DNA of 40,986 bases from positions 1-40,986 of the forward strand of contig JAEUSQ010000036.1 of the NCBI GenBank assembly GCA_016788705.1. Reading direction: 5' to 3'. The stretch is from Bacteroidetes Order II. bacterium (lineage in GTDB: Bacteria; Bacteroidota; Rhodothermia; Rhodothermales; UBA2364). Position numbers and translations under genes: made by a program. Shown here piece by piece: positions 16,004 through 24,210 of this stretch. How positions within the stretch are numbered: position 1 is the first letter of the stretch; each line of letters opens with the position of its first letter. The notes below the pieces were generated by a model, which saw nothing but the letters and a program-made list of their open reading frames with translations, made no database searches and was not told the origin of the DNA.

Positions 16004-17659
16004 ATGTGCCCATTTTTATCTCGTTGTTCTTTTCTAATCAGCGTTTTGGCCTTTGGGGTCTCCTCATTTGCATGGGCCCAATTTACCGACTCTAACTTGC
16101 CCATTATTCGGATTGATACCGGAGGGAAGACGATTGTGGATGAGCCGCGCATCGTAGCAAAAATGGAAGTGGTGTGGAATGGTCCCGGAAAACGAAATGC
16201 CCTGAACGATCCGGCAAATCATTATGATGGCCCAATCACCATCGAATTTCGTGGCTCGACATCGCAAGACCTGTTTCCCAAAAAGCCCTATGGTTTGGAC
16301 ACCATCTTGCCGAGCGGCGAAAACAATGAGGTCTCTTTGTTTGGTATGCCCAAAGGGCACGATTGGGTACTAAACGCTGCATATAACGATAAAACCCTCT
16401 TGAGGGATGTCTTGGCCTTCAAAATTGCACGGGATATGGGCGGATACTGGGCGCCCCGTACACAATTTGTGGAGCTGGCAATAAATGGCCGATACGAGGG
16501 GGTTTATGTCTTTATGGAGCAAATTAAACGGGGTAAAGACCGAGTAAATATTTCTAAACTAACCAATAAAGATCTGACAGGAGATGCCCTGACGGGGGGG
16601 TATATCCTAAAAGTGGATAAACTGACGGGTGACAAAAGCTTTTCATGGACCTCGACCATACCACCCAAGCCTGGTGCATCACAGCGCATTACCTATCAGG
16701 TTGAGTATCCCGATCTGGAAGACTTGGCTCCTGAACAAAAAACGTACATTCGGCAATGGATGACAAATCTGGATACAGATCTGAACAGCATAGGCTGGAA
16801 TAACCCTACGACTGGATACCGTAAATATATAGACACCGCCTCGATGGTGGACTATTTGTTGCTGAACGAGGTGACCAAAAACATTGATGGCTACCGCCTG
16901 AGTGCCTTTATGTTTAAAGACCGCGATAGTAAAGACCCACGGTTACGTATCGGGCCACCCTGGGACTATAACCTGACGTTTGGTAATGCAGACTATCACG
17001 ACGGAAACGACACCAACGATTGGGTGGTATTGTTTAATCAACGCTTTAACGACAATTTTTATGTACCTTTTTGGTGGGCCAAAATCTGGCAAGATACCAA
17101 TTTTCAGAACGATATGCGATGCCGCTGGCTTTCACTAAGAGGAGAGAAACTAACCCGCAACCACATGCTTCATTGGGTGGATTCTATGGCTGTTGTATTG
17201 AACGAGGCGCAAAAAAGAAACTTCCAACGGTGGCCCATTATGGGCAAATATGTGTGGCCAAATGGCTTTGTGGGCACATCATATGCCAGTGAAATAGATT
17301 TTCTACGTTCGTGGCTGCTTCTTCGTATTGGATGGATAGACGAAAACCTCCCTGGCTCCTGTACAACGGCCAATATTCCGCCCGAAATGCGTGAGTATGA
17401 CAAAAGCCTTCATGTGTACCCAAATCCATTCTCGGATAAACTAACCTTGCGGTACGATACGCCGCTTTCTGGAATGTTGGATATTGAACTGTTTAGTGTC
17501 TTAGGTAGGCGCGTGATGCAAAAAGAAGTCTTGATTCCCTATAAAGGATCATACGAAATATTACTACCCATAGAGGCTTTAGCCCCCGGCATCTACTTGG
17601 GTACGGCACGACTATTGTCAGATGTGAACCGGTTTAAAGTCGTCAAAAACCCAAAATAG
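16004..17659 (+). CDS. CotH kinase family protein with T9SS C-terminal sorting domain
   Basis: The 551-residue protein has an N-terminal signal peptide (FGVSSFAWAQ, cleavage near residue 26). A CotH-family domain covers about residues 75-400: EFRGSTSQDLFPKKPYG, DWVLNAAYNDKTLLRDVL, GRYEGVYVFMEQIKRGKDR, GGYILKVDK, YLLLNEVTKNIDGYRLS and GPPWDYNLTFGNADY. From about residue 465 to the end there is a type IX secretion sorting domain with YPNPFSDKLTLRYD, ELFSVLGRRV and LAPGIYLG. The CotH family includes atypical secreted protein kinases, and catalytic activity here is not proven. The protein should be exported by Sec, then moved across the outer membrane by T9SS. It sits between menE (7 bp) and hddC (24 bp). 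Confidence 0.92.
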   Translation: MCPFLSRCSFLISVLAFGVSSFAWAQFTDSNLPIIRIDTGGKTIVDEPRIVAKMEVVWNGPGKRNALNDPANHYDGPITIEFRGSTSQDLFPKKPYGLDTILPSGENNEVSLFGMPKGHDWVLNAAYNDKTLLRDVLAFKIARDMGGYWAPRTQFVELAINGRYEGVYVFMEQIKRGKDRVNISKLTNKDLTGDALTGGYILKVDKLTGDKSFSWTSTIPPKPGASQRITYQVEYPDLEDLAPEQKTYIRQWMTNLDTDLNSIGWNNPTTGYRKYIDTASMVDYLLLNEVTKNIDGYRLSAFMFKDRDSKDPRLRIGPPWDYNLTFGNADYHDGNDTNDWVVLFNQRFNDNFYVPFWWAKIWQDTNFQNDMRCRWLSLRGEKLTRNHMLHWVDSMAVVLNEAQKRNFQRWPIMGKYVWPNGFVGTSYASEIDFLRSWLLLRIGWIDENLPGSCTTANIPPEMREYDKSLHVYPNPFSDKLTLRYDTPLSGMLDIELFSVLGRRVMQKEVLIPYKGSYEILLPIEALAPGIYLGTARLLSDVNRFKVVKNPK

Positions 17660-17683
17660 TGTAATGGAGCCTTAAAACATCAC

Positions 17684-18439
17684 ATGAAAACCCTAATCCT
17701 TTGTGGCGGTCTTGGGACCCGTTTAAGAAGCGCCGTCGCGGATCGCCCCAAGTCGCTTGCACCTATTGCCCATCGCCCGTTTTTGGCGTGGACCTTAGAT
17801 GCGCTTCGCCGTCAAAATCAATACGATTTTGTACTGAGTGCCGGATATTTGGCCGAGCAAATCGAGGTTTTCGCAAGGGAATACCAACAAGAGGTTGCCG
17901 ATTCGAAGCTACGCATTGAAGTCATAACCGAGCCAAAACCACTTGGAACGGGCGGAGCGATATTCTATGCCCTTCGTAAAGCAGCCTTGAAAGAACCTTT
18001 TTTGGTCTTGAATGGGGATACCTTTTTTAGTGGATCGGTCGCTGAACTCATCCGGTTTTATGCACAAAAAAAAGCTATGGTCGCCATTTGTGTCACCCAA
18101 GTCGCCGATTCGAGCCGATATGGCCGCGTGATGTTTGTACCTGAAAGTGGCTTGGTCACTGGTTTTGAAGAGAAAAATGGCAGCCATCAGGCCGCCTCTT
18201 GGATCAACTCCGGGCAATACCTGCTAAATCCCGCTGTTTTTGACATTCCTTCCCTTCCAGATGCCTTTTCTTTGGAACACGATATTTTTCCCCGTTTGTC
18301 TGATCAACAACAGCTATATGCCCATCCTTTTCCAGAGGCTTTTTTTTTGGACATCGGGACACCTGAAGATTACACCCGTGCGGAGGCCCTACTCCCCATT
18401 TTTCGTGAAACCCACCTGACTAAAAGACCGACATTATGA
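17684..18439 (+). CDS. hddC: D-glycero-alpha-D-manno-heptose 1-phosphate guanylyltransferase
   Basis: This 251-residue sugar-phosphate nucleotidyltransferase has the GTP-binding loop LILCGGLGTRLR followed by RPKSLAPI, then GYLAEQIEVF, PLGTGGAIFYAL, FLVLNGDTFF (metal-binding Asp) and the C-terminal FFLDIGTPEDYTRA. It matches HddC, which converts D-glycero-alpha-D-manno-heptose 1-phosphate and GTP to GDP-heptose. The assignment is strengthened by hddA and gmhA directly downstream: its stop overlaps the hddA start by 4 bp (ATGA). A generic mannose-1-phosphate guanylyltransferase is less likely, because the length and neighbours fit the heptose enzyme. Confidence 0.9.
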   Translation: MKTLILCGGLGTRLRSAVADRPKSLAPIAHRPFLAWTLDALRRQNQYDFVLSAGYLAEQIEVFAREYQQEVADSKLRIEVITEPKPLGTGGAIFYALRKAALKEPFLVLNGDTFFSGSVAELIRFYAQKKAMVAICVTQVADSSRYGRVMFVPESGLVTGFEEKNGSHQAASWINSGQYLLNPAVFDIPSLPDAFSLEHDIFPRLSDQQQLYAHPFPEAFFLDIGTPEDYTRAEALLPIFRETHLTKRPTL

Positions 18440-19473
18440 GCAAAACCATTATTCGCGCTCGTGCGCCGTTGCGCATCAGTTTTGGAGGCGGTGGAACTGA
18501 TGTGGCTCCGTATTGTGCTGAACGGGGTGGTTTGGTACTGAATGCCACGATCAACCGATACGCCTATGTCACCATTGAGCCAAACGACTCCGGACGAATT
18601 AAGTTGGTTTCGTTAGATTTTGGACAAGAAGTTGTGTATGACGCCGATTCCCCGATTCCTACAGAGAATGACGATATGAAATTAGCCAAAGGCGTTATCC
18701 GGCGGCTGGGGATTTCCGGCGAGGGGTTTAATCTTTATACCCACACCGATTGCCCTCCCGGAAGTGGCCTTGGCGCCTCTTCGACAATGGTGGTAGCGCT
18801 TTTGGGGGCTTTTAATGAGTGGAAAGGCTTGAGCCTCGGTACCTACGACATTGCCCAATTGGCCTACGATATCGAACGGATAGACTTGGGGATTAAGGGG
18901 GGAAGCCAAGACCAATATGCAGCCGCTTTTGGAGGCTTTAACCTGATAGAGTTTTATGCCGATCATGTGCTCGTAAATCCGCTACGTATTTCAGATGCCG
19001 CTATCGCAGAGTTGGAGTATTCGCTGATTTTGGCTTTTACCGGGAAAAGTCGCTTTTCGTCCTCCATCATAGAGACACAAATCCGAAATTATGAAGCCCA
19101 AAACGCCGATGCCATTGCGGGGATGGATGCTACCAAAGCCTTGGCCACCGAAATGAAGGCGGCCCTCCTAAAAGGAACTTACCGCAGGCTGGGTGAATTA
19201 CTGCACGAAGCATGGGTCGCGAAGAAAAAAATGTCTGACCATATCTCCAATCCGCAAATAGACCGCCTCTATGAGGCGGCATGTGAGGCAGGAGCTGTCG
19301 GAGGGAAAATTTCGGGTGCTGGAGGTGGTGGATTTATGTATTTTTTTGCAGCGTTTGATAAACGCAAGGCCGTAGCCGATTCCATTCAGGCGCTCGGAGC
19401 TGAAGTGGTTCATTTTGGCTTTACCCAAACGGGTTTACAAACTTGGAAAAGAAGTATTCCTCTTAATAAATAA
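18436..19473 (+). CDS. hddA: D-glycero-alpha-D-manno-heptose 7-phosphate kinase (GHMP kinase)
   Basis: This 345-residue GHMP-superfamily kinase has motif 1 RAPLRISFGGGGTDV, the ATP-binding motif 2 PPGSGLGASSTMVVALL, IKGGSQDQYAAAFGG, and motif 3 KISGAGGGGFMYFF. It matches HddA, which phosphorylates D-glycero-D-manno-heptose 7-phosphate at C1 to give the 1,7-bisphosphate in the GDP-heptose branch. It overlaps hddC by 4 bp and ends 3 bp before gmhA. The next enzyme of the route, the phosphatase GmhB, is not in the window. L-fucose kinase-type relatives are an alternative, but the gene neighbourhood decides for heptose. Confidence 0.92.
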   Translation: MSKTIIRARAPLRISFGGGGTDVAPYCAERGGLVLNATINRYAYVTIEPNDSGRIKLVSLDFGQEVVYDADSPIPTENDDMKLAKGVIRRLGISGEGFNLYTHTDCPPGSGLGASSTMVVALLGAFNEWKGLSLGTYDIAQLAYDIERIDLGIKGGSQDQYAAAFGGFNLIEFYADHVLVNPLRISDAAIAELEYSLILAFTGKSRFSSSIIETQIRNYEAQNADAIAGMDATKALATEMKAALLKGTYRRLGELLHEAWVAKKKMSDHISNPQIDRLYEAACEAGAVGGKISGAGGGGFMYFFAAFDKRKAVADSIQALGAEVVHFGFTQTGLQTWKRSIPLNK

Positions 19474-19476
19474 AAA

Positions 19477-20049
19477 ATGACAACAACCCATTGGCTCCAT
19501 GAGCAGATTGAAGAAAGCATTCGTGTACATGAGGCCGTAAAAGGCATGGTTCCACTGCTTGAGTCCATTGCGCAAGAAATGGTGAACACCTTCCAAAACA
19601 ATGGCCGCGTTTTTTTCTGCGGAAACGGAGGAAGTGCCGCCGATGCCCAACACTGGGCCGCCGAACTTTCAGGTAGATTCTTTTTAGATCGTCCAGGGCT
19701 TCCTGCCATTGCCCTCACCGTAAACACCTCCGAAATTACCGCTATCGGAAATGACTATGGCTACGACGTTGTCTTCTCAAGACCCCTCTACGGGTTAGGG
19801 CAAGAAGGGGATATGCTCATTGGTATTTCAACCAGTGGTAGCTCGGTCAATGTGATTCGGGCCGTAGAAACAGCAAAGGAAAAAAAGATCCGAACCGTAG
19901 CATTCACAGGCGAAACGGGAGGAAAATTGTTGCATATGGCGGACTGGTGTGTTCGGATGCCTTCTCAAAACGTGGCGCGTATTCAGGAAGGACATGAACT
20001 TTGTGGCCATCTGATCTGCGGCTTGGTAGAACGAATGATCTTCGGATAG
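19477..20049 (+). CDS. gmhA: sedoheptulose 7-phosphate isomerase
   Basis: This 190-residue SIS-domain protein has FFCGNGGSAADAQHWAAEL, the SGRF strand, AIGNDYGYDVVFSRP, GISTSGSSVNVIRA and the C-terminal QEGHELCGHLICGLVE helix with the metal and catalytic Glu/His residues. GmhA converts sedoheptulose 7-phosphate to D-glycero-D-manno-heptose 7-phosphate, the first committed step of heptose synthesis, in the cytoplasm. It completes the run hddC-hddA-gmhA, with 3 bp between hddA and gmhA. Length is normal for the family. Confidence 0.95.
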   Translation: MTTTHWLHEQIEESIRVHEAVKGMVPLLESIAQEMVNTFQNNGRVFFCGNGGSAADAQHWAAELSGRFFLDRPGLPAIALTVNTSEITAIGNDYGYDVVFSRPLYGLGQEGDMLIGISTSGSSVNVIRAVETAKEKKIRTVAFTGETGGKLLHMADWCVRMPSQNVARIQEGHELCGHLICGLVERMIFG

Positions 20050-20066
20050 AACAAACTCCTGAAAAT

Positions 20067-20675
20067 ATGGCTTTCTTGGTATTAGATTTAGAACTTTCTG
20101 GTTCCGAACCTGGCTGGCACGAGATTGTGCAGATTGGCGCAGTCCTATGCGATAGTCAATGGGGTGAACGTAGTACCTTTCTCTCGAATGTCTATCCCGA
20201 AAATGAGGAGAGTTTCTCCGAGCCTTCTCGGAAAGTACATGGCCTCTCATTAGATGATTTAGAAGAGGCCCCGATGCTGCACGAACTATTGCCGGAGTTG
20301 GAAGAGTGGATCATAGGAAGCCTACCCATTCGTCCAGCAAAACATATTCCTGGTAGCCGCGAACGTGCACTCCGAGAAGTTATTATTTGCGGACAAAGTG
20401 TGATCTACGACATCAATTTTCTGCGTTATGCCTATCGGCAAGAAAAGAAAAATTGGCCCTTCTCTCACCAAATCTTAGACCTTCATACCCTGTCGTATCT
20501 CTATTTTGATGTGATGGGTGGGGCCGAGGGCGATGTGCCACACTCCCGCAGCCTTGGGAGTATAGCCAAATGGTTTGGATTTGAACGGGCAGATAACACG
20601 CACAATGCGCTTGAAGATAGTTTGCTTACGGCGAAGTGTTTTCGAGAAATGACCCAACGGATTCAGGCACGCTAA
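20067..20675 (+). CDS. DEDDh 3'-5' exonuclease (DnaQ/oligoribonuclease-like)
   Basis: About 202 residues from the ATG at 20067, which opens directly into the ExoI motif FLVLDLELSG (catalytic Asp7 and Glu9). ExoII is in CGQSVIYDINFLRYAY and ExoIII in HNALEDSLLTAKCF (HxAxxD). This is the DEDDh exonuclease fold used by the DNA polymerase III epsilon subunit, RNase T and related proofreading or RNA-trimming enzymes; no polymerase or BRCT domain is fused. The frame is open back to 20001 inside gmhA, but the conserved fold starts at 20067, 17 bp after the gmhA stop. Substrate unknown. Its place between heptose and pcm genes looks like operon sharing rather than pathway. Confidence 0.85.
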   Translation: MAFLVLDLELSGSEPGWHEIVQIGAVLCDSQWGERSTFLSNVYPENEESFSEPSRKVHGLSLDDLEEAPMLHELLPELEEWIIGSLPIRPAKHIPGSRERALREVIICGQSVIYDINFLRYAYRQEKKNWPFSHQILDLHTLSYLYFDVMGGAEGDVPHSRSLGSIAKWFGFERADNTHNALEDSLLTAKCFREMTQRIQAR

Positions 20676-20685
20676 CCCGAAGGCC

Positions 20686-21339
20686 ATGCAGTATTTTCGT
20701 TCATTCGATCGTCAGCGTGCCGCAATGGTGGCAGAACTTCGCAGCCTTGGCATCACACACGAAGGCGTGCTTGATGCGATTGGGCGCGTAGAACGTCATC
20801 TTTTTATAGACCAAGCATTACACCTTAGGGCCTACCGAAACGAGGCATTGCCCATCGGAAACGGCCAAACCATTTCTCAACCCCTTACCGTAGCACTCCA
20901 AACTGCCTTGTTGGACCCAAAGCCGGGAGATCGTGTGCTCGAGGTAGGGCTGGGCAGTGGTTATCAGGCCGCTGTTTTGTGCGAAATGGGCGTGCAGGTT
21001 TATTCCATTGAATACCACGAGCGGCTTTGGCAACTTGCACAACAACGGTTGAACACCTTGGGGTATGTCTTCACTTCTCGCGCCGGAGATGGTAGTTGTG
21101 GTTGGCCAGAATTTGCACCTTTCGATGGAGTGGTGGTGACAGCTGGGGCTACAGAAATACCAAAAGCGCTGATGAATCAGTTAATCTTGCCAAGCCCGCA
21201 AAAACAAGGCGGTCGAATGGTCGTGCCTATCGGCGACCGGACTTCGCAGAAAATGATGAAATGTTTAAGAGTAGGCCCGTATGAATACCAGTGGCAAGAA
21301 GGAGGGGCCTTTCGTTTTGTCCCATTTATTAATGGCTGA
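20686..21339 (+). CDS. pcm: protein-L-isoaspartate O-methyltransferase
   Basis: This 217-residue class I methyltransferase of the PCMT family has IGNGQTISQPLTVALQTALL (the active-site GQTISQP loop), RVLEVGLGSGYQAAVLCEMG (SAM motif I), VYSIEYHERLWQLA at the acidic strand, and FDGVVVTAGATEIPKALMNQL before GGRMVVPIG. Pcm repairs isoaspartyl damage in ageing cytoplasmic proteins using SAM. It starts 10 bp after the exonuclease and is the last gene of the long plus-strand cluster; no terminator was seen directly after it. Length is normal. Confidence 0.95.
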   Translation: MQYFRSFDRQRAAMVAELRSLGITHEGVLDAIGRVERHLFIDQALHLRAYRNEALPIGNGQTISQPLTVALQTALLDPKPGDRVLEVGLGSGYQAAVLCEMGVQVYSIEYHERLWQLAQQRLNTLGYVFTSRAGDGSCGWPEFAPFDGVVVTAGATEIPKALMNQLILPSPQKQGGRMVVPIGDRTSQKMMKCLRVGPYEYQWQEGGAFRFVPFING

Positions 21340-21649
21340 TCTTTAGAACAACCCCTACACGGGATCCTCTTCCATGTGTTATTATGAACTTATTGTGTGT
21401 TTATTTTTAAAATAAAATCGGCTTATTGCGATTCTAAAATGATTTTTTGTCATTGGAAGCGCTTTTTGTTGTAAATTCTTCACTTGCTTATTGGTTTAAT
21501 ACCCGATTGCAAGTTTTGCTTGAGAAATCTTCAAACGGAAAATCTTCTTTATCTCCTTTATTTCCCTTATTTTAAGTAAACGTCAATTAGGAAGTGTTCT
21601 TTCCTACGACATGCTACCGACTGTTTCGGCTCACCAAAACCTCTTAATC
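21340..21649. other. 310-bp gap between pcm and the SleB-like gene
   Basis: An AT-rich leader with no gene or RNA recognised. TTGTTG, 17 bases, then TATTGG (about 21468-21496) is a loose promoter candidate. An in-frame ATG at 21611 could extend the downstream gene by 13 residues. Confidence 0.3.
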
Positions 21650-22375
21650 ATGGCCAAAGTACTAACCTCTCGACAGTCACAACTGCGGGTATTAGGCTCG
21701 GCGCTATTGGTATCCTCCGGTATATTCCTCGGCTCAATGACCTTGGATCAAGGAATATACAACGGAATGTTGGATCAACTGTTTTCCGATGAACCCAGCA
21801 CAATGCAAGCCGGAATGCCCCTTGCATATGATGCCCGTCAAGCCGGAAATCTGAATATCAAAGCTTATCAGCCTGTTCTTCCCGAAGCCAGTGAAGTTGT
21901 TGCCGAAGAAACCGAAATTGCACCTGACCCAATACAGATTGAACAAAATATGTTATGGATGGCACGGTGTATGCTCTCCGAAACCCGACGCCCGGAAGAA
22001 ATGGAATTGGTCGCTTGGGTGATCCGCAATCGTGTGGATACCAGCTATCGTGGCAAAAGTACCTATGAAGATGTTGTACTAGATCCTTTCCAGTTTTCGG
22101 CCTTTAATCCTGGCTGGTCCACCCGTTCATACTTCATGAAACTTGACCGAAACTCCAAGACCACTGGCTGGAAAGAAGCACTTGATATTGCTGCCAAAGT
22201 GATTAACGCAGAGGAGACAGAACGTCCCTTCTCTGAAAAAACCCGTCATTTTTATAGCGAAATTTCCATGACTGGCCACAATGAACCCATTTGGGCGAAT
22301 GGCCGGATGCCAGTTTTTCTGGAAGGTCGAGACATTGACGCCCGTCGCTTCCGGTTCTATCGGGATATATTCTAA
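21650..22375 (+). CDS. SleB-like cell wall hydrolase (Hydrolase_2 family), membrane-anchored
   Basis: From the ATG at 21650 the protein has about 241 residues. A hydrophobic segment (VLGSALLVSSGIFLGSM) near the N terminus acts as a signal or anchor. After a low-complexity acidic linker, a SleB/CwlJ-type domain begins: MLWMARCMLSETRRPEEMEL (Glu at about 111 in the position of the catalytic Glu), VAWVIRNRVDTSY, VVLDPFQFSAFNPG and the HFYSEISM tail. This family cleaves peptidoglycan as a lytic transglycosylase and in non-sporing bacteria works in wall turnover. An in-frame ATG at 21611 is possible but adds only a short polar stretch. It ends before a strong terminator and is convergent with porX. 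Confidence 0.8.
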   Translation: MAKVLTSRQSQLRVLGSALLVSSGIFLGSMTLDQGIYNGMLDQLFSDEPSTMQAGMPLAYDARQAGNLNIKAYQPVLPEASEVVAEETEIAPDPIQIEQNMLWMARCMLSETRRPEEMELVAWVIRNRVDTSYRGKSTYEDVVLDPFQFSAFNPGWSTRSYFMKLDRNSKTTGWKEALDIAAKVINAEETERPFSEKTRHFYSEISMTGHNEPIWANGRMPVFLEGRDIDARRFRFYRDIF

Positions 22376-22402
22376 GAGTTTGGGCGAACTTCCTTATACC
22401 TT

Positions 22403-22444
22403 AAACCCCGACCAGTTTTGTGTCGGGGTTTTTGATTTTTTTTA
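22403..22444. terminator. bidirectional intrinsic terminator between sleB-like gene and porX
   Basis: AAACCCCGAC, loop CAGTTTTGT, GTCGGGGTTT forms a perfect 10-bp stem followed by TTGATTTTTTTT. It sits between convergent genes, with short A runs on the left that could serve porX on the minus strand as well. Confidence 0.9.
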
Positions 22445-22509
22445 ATGGTCATGGTTTTGGCTGGTATAACAGATCCAAACTGGTCATTAGAGGTTTCTGG
22501 GATAGGGTG

Positions 22510-24075
22510 TCATTTCTTTGGCTTCATCCGTATGACGGGTAGGATCATTTCCTGCAAAGAGGCACCACCATGCTGGAAGGTATCCCAATATTGGTGTTGA
22601 TAATGATGGTAGTTGGTGGGATAGACAAAGTAATAATCCTCTTTTGCAATAATGTAGTTTGTATTAATCCCACCCGGGGGTAATCCATAACGTTTAGGGT
22701 CTTTAATAAAAATGGCATGTCGTGAATCCGCCTTCAGGTTTCGGCCATGTTTGTACCGTAAACTGGTAGAGGTAGAGCGGTCTCCGATCACTTTGGTGTC
22801 GTGTAAACTCCGGACGGCGCCATGATCGCTCGTAACGATAATATTGCAGTCTAATTCAGCCAATTCCTGAAAAACCTGAAACAGCCAAGAGTGCGCAAAC
22901 CAGGTACGTGTAAGGGCGCGGTAGGCGCGTTCATCCGGTGCAATTTCCTTCAATACATTCGAGTCCGATCGGCTATGCGCCAAAATATCTACAAAGTTCA
23001 CGACGATGGCCGAGAGGTCGTTTTTGGCGTGGGTACGGATGTTTTTGAGCAATTCCCGGCCTTCGTTTCCGTTAACGATTTTCTCGTAACGGGTTTTGGG
23101 AGCAAGTCGGTGTCGTTTTAGTAGATCCTGAAGAAAAAGTTCTTCGTTCAGGTTTTTGCTATTCTCATTTTCTTCTGCATCAGCCCACTGTGACGGAAAC
23201 CGTTTTGCCATATCAATGGGCAGTAATCCACTAAAAATAGCATTGCGGGCATAGGGCGTTGCGGTTGGTAAGATGGCATAATGAAAGTTTTTTTCCATCT
23301 CGAAAAGGGGGTAGAGCAGGCGCTCGAACTCCAGCCATTGGTCGTAGCGCATACAATCTATCAGGAAAAAGAAGGTGGGTTTTTTCTCTTGCAGCAGCGG
23401 GAAGACCCATTTAGGCATTACCTCATGAGAAAGTACAGGTCGGTGTTCGTCGGGTGGGGTATGGGCATATTGAATCCAGTCTTCATAGTTGGCTTCAATC
23501 CATCTCCCAAAAGCGGTTTGTGCATTCCGGAGTTGTTCGTCTAAGATTTGTCTGGCACCGTCATCCCCTTCAAGTTGTAGGTCGTACCGTACCAACTCTT
23601 GGTAAACCTCTGCCCAGGCTTCATGCGAGAGTTCGTCGTTGAGAGTTGTGGAAATGCGTCCGAAGGACTGCAAAAAGGTTTGGGCCGCTTTTTCCTCTTT
23701 CAGTACCCTGCCATCCAGCAATTTTTTGCAAGTTAGTAATATCTGGTTCGGTTTTACGGGTTTGATCAGGTAATCTGCAATTTGTCCGCCAATGGCATCT
23801 TCCATGAGGCTTTCTTCTTCGCTTTTGGTGATCATCACCACCGGAATATCAGGAGCTGAAGCTTTGATTTCGCTTAGGGCTTCCAAACCGCCCATGCCAG
23901 GCATTTGCTCGTCAAGGAACACCAAGTCGAATCGCTCTTCACGTACTTTTTCAACTGCATCAACGCCGTTGGTCACACCAACAACGTCGTAGCCTTTAGA
24001 TTCCAGAAAAAGAACATGGGGCTTCAGTAGTTCGATTTCGTCGTCTGCCCATAGAATTCGGGGGAGGTTTGCCAT
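22510..24075 (-). CDS. porX: PorX-type response regulator with PglZ/alkaline-phosphatase-like output domain
   Basis: The 521-residue protein starts with a receiver domain (about 1-120): ILWADDE (Asp11-Asp12), LVFLDEQMPGMGG (phospho-acceptor Asp55), TKSEE and LIKPVKP (Lys105). A helical linker follows, then a PglZ domain of the alkaline-phosphatase superfamily (about 230-521) with FLIDCMRYDQW (Asp240), ILPTATPYAR (Thr271 or Thr273), NFVDILAHSRS (Asp363, His367), TSDHGAVR (Asp417, His418), YKHGRN and TFQHGGASL (His502). These are the expected metal ligands and nucleophile. In Bacteroidota PorX works with the kinase PorY and sigma factor SigP in controlling T9SS genes, and the domain hydrolyses oligonucleotides in studied examples. 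Downstream of the HU-like gene on the same strand. No porY nearby. Confidence 0.93.
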   Translation of the reverse strand: MANLPRILWADDEIELLKPHVLFLESKGYDVVGVTNGVDAVEKVREERFDLVFLDEQMPGMGGLEALSEIKASAPDIPVVMITKSEEESLMEDAIGGQIADYLIKPVKPNQILLTCKKLLDGRVLKEEKAAQTFLQSFGRISTTLNDELSHEAWAEVYQELVRYDLQLEGDDGARQILDEQLRNAQTAFGRWIEANYEDWIQYAHTPPDEHRPVLSHEVMPKWVFPLLQEKKPTFFFLIDCMRYDQWLEFERLLYPLFEMEKNFHYAILPTATPYARNAIFSGLLPIDMAKRFPSQWADAEENENSKNLNEELFLQDLLKRHRLAPKTRYEKIVNGNEGRELLKNIRTHAKNDLSAIVVNFVDILAHSRSDSNVLKEIAPDERAYRALTRTWFAHSWLFQVFQELAELDCNIIVTSDHGAVRSLHDTKVIGDRSTSTSLRYKHGRNLKADSRHAIFIKDPKRYGLPPGGINTNYIIAKEDYYFVYPTNYHHYQHQYWDTFQHGGASLQEMILPVIRMKPKK

Positions 24076-24161
24076 AAGTTGTACCTTTTGATGACGGTGA
24101 GAGAAGGTTTATTAAACGTCTGTGGTACCAGTTGGCGATAGGCGAAAGATTGGTTGTGTCG

Positions 24162-24198
24162 AAAAAGAGGTAGGGGGCCGCTATCAAATGCGCCCCCT
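24162..24198 (-). terminator. hairpin between HU-like gene and porX (terminator or attenuator)
   Basis: Read on the minus strand, AGGGGGC, 13-base loop, GCCCCCT forms a 7-bp GC stem, followed by ACCTC and TTTTT. It lies 12 bp after the HU stop and about 85 bp before the porX start, so it would reduce readthrough from HU into porX. Confidence 0.6.
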
Positions 24199-24210
24199 GA
24201 AATTAGGAAA

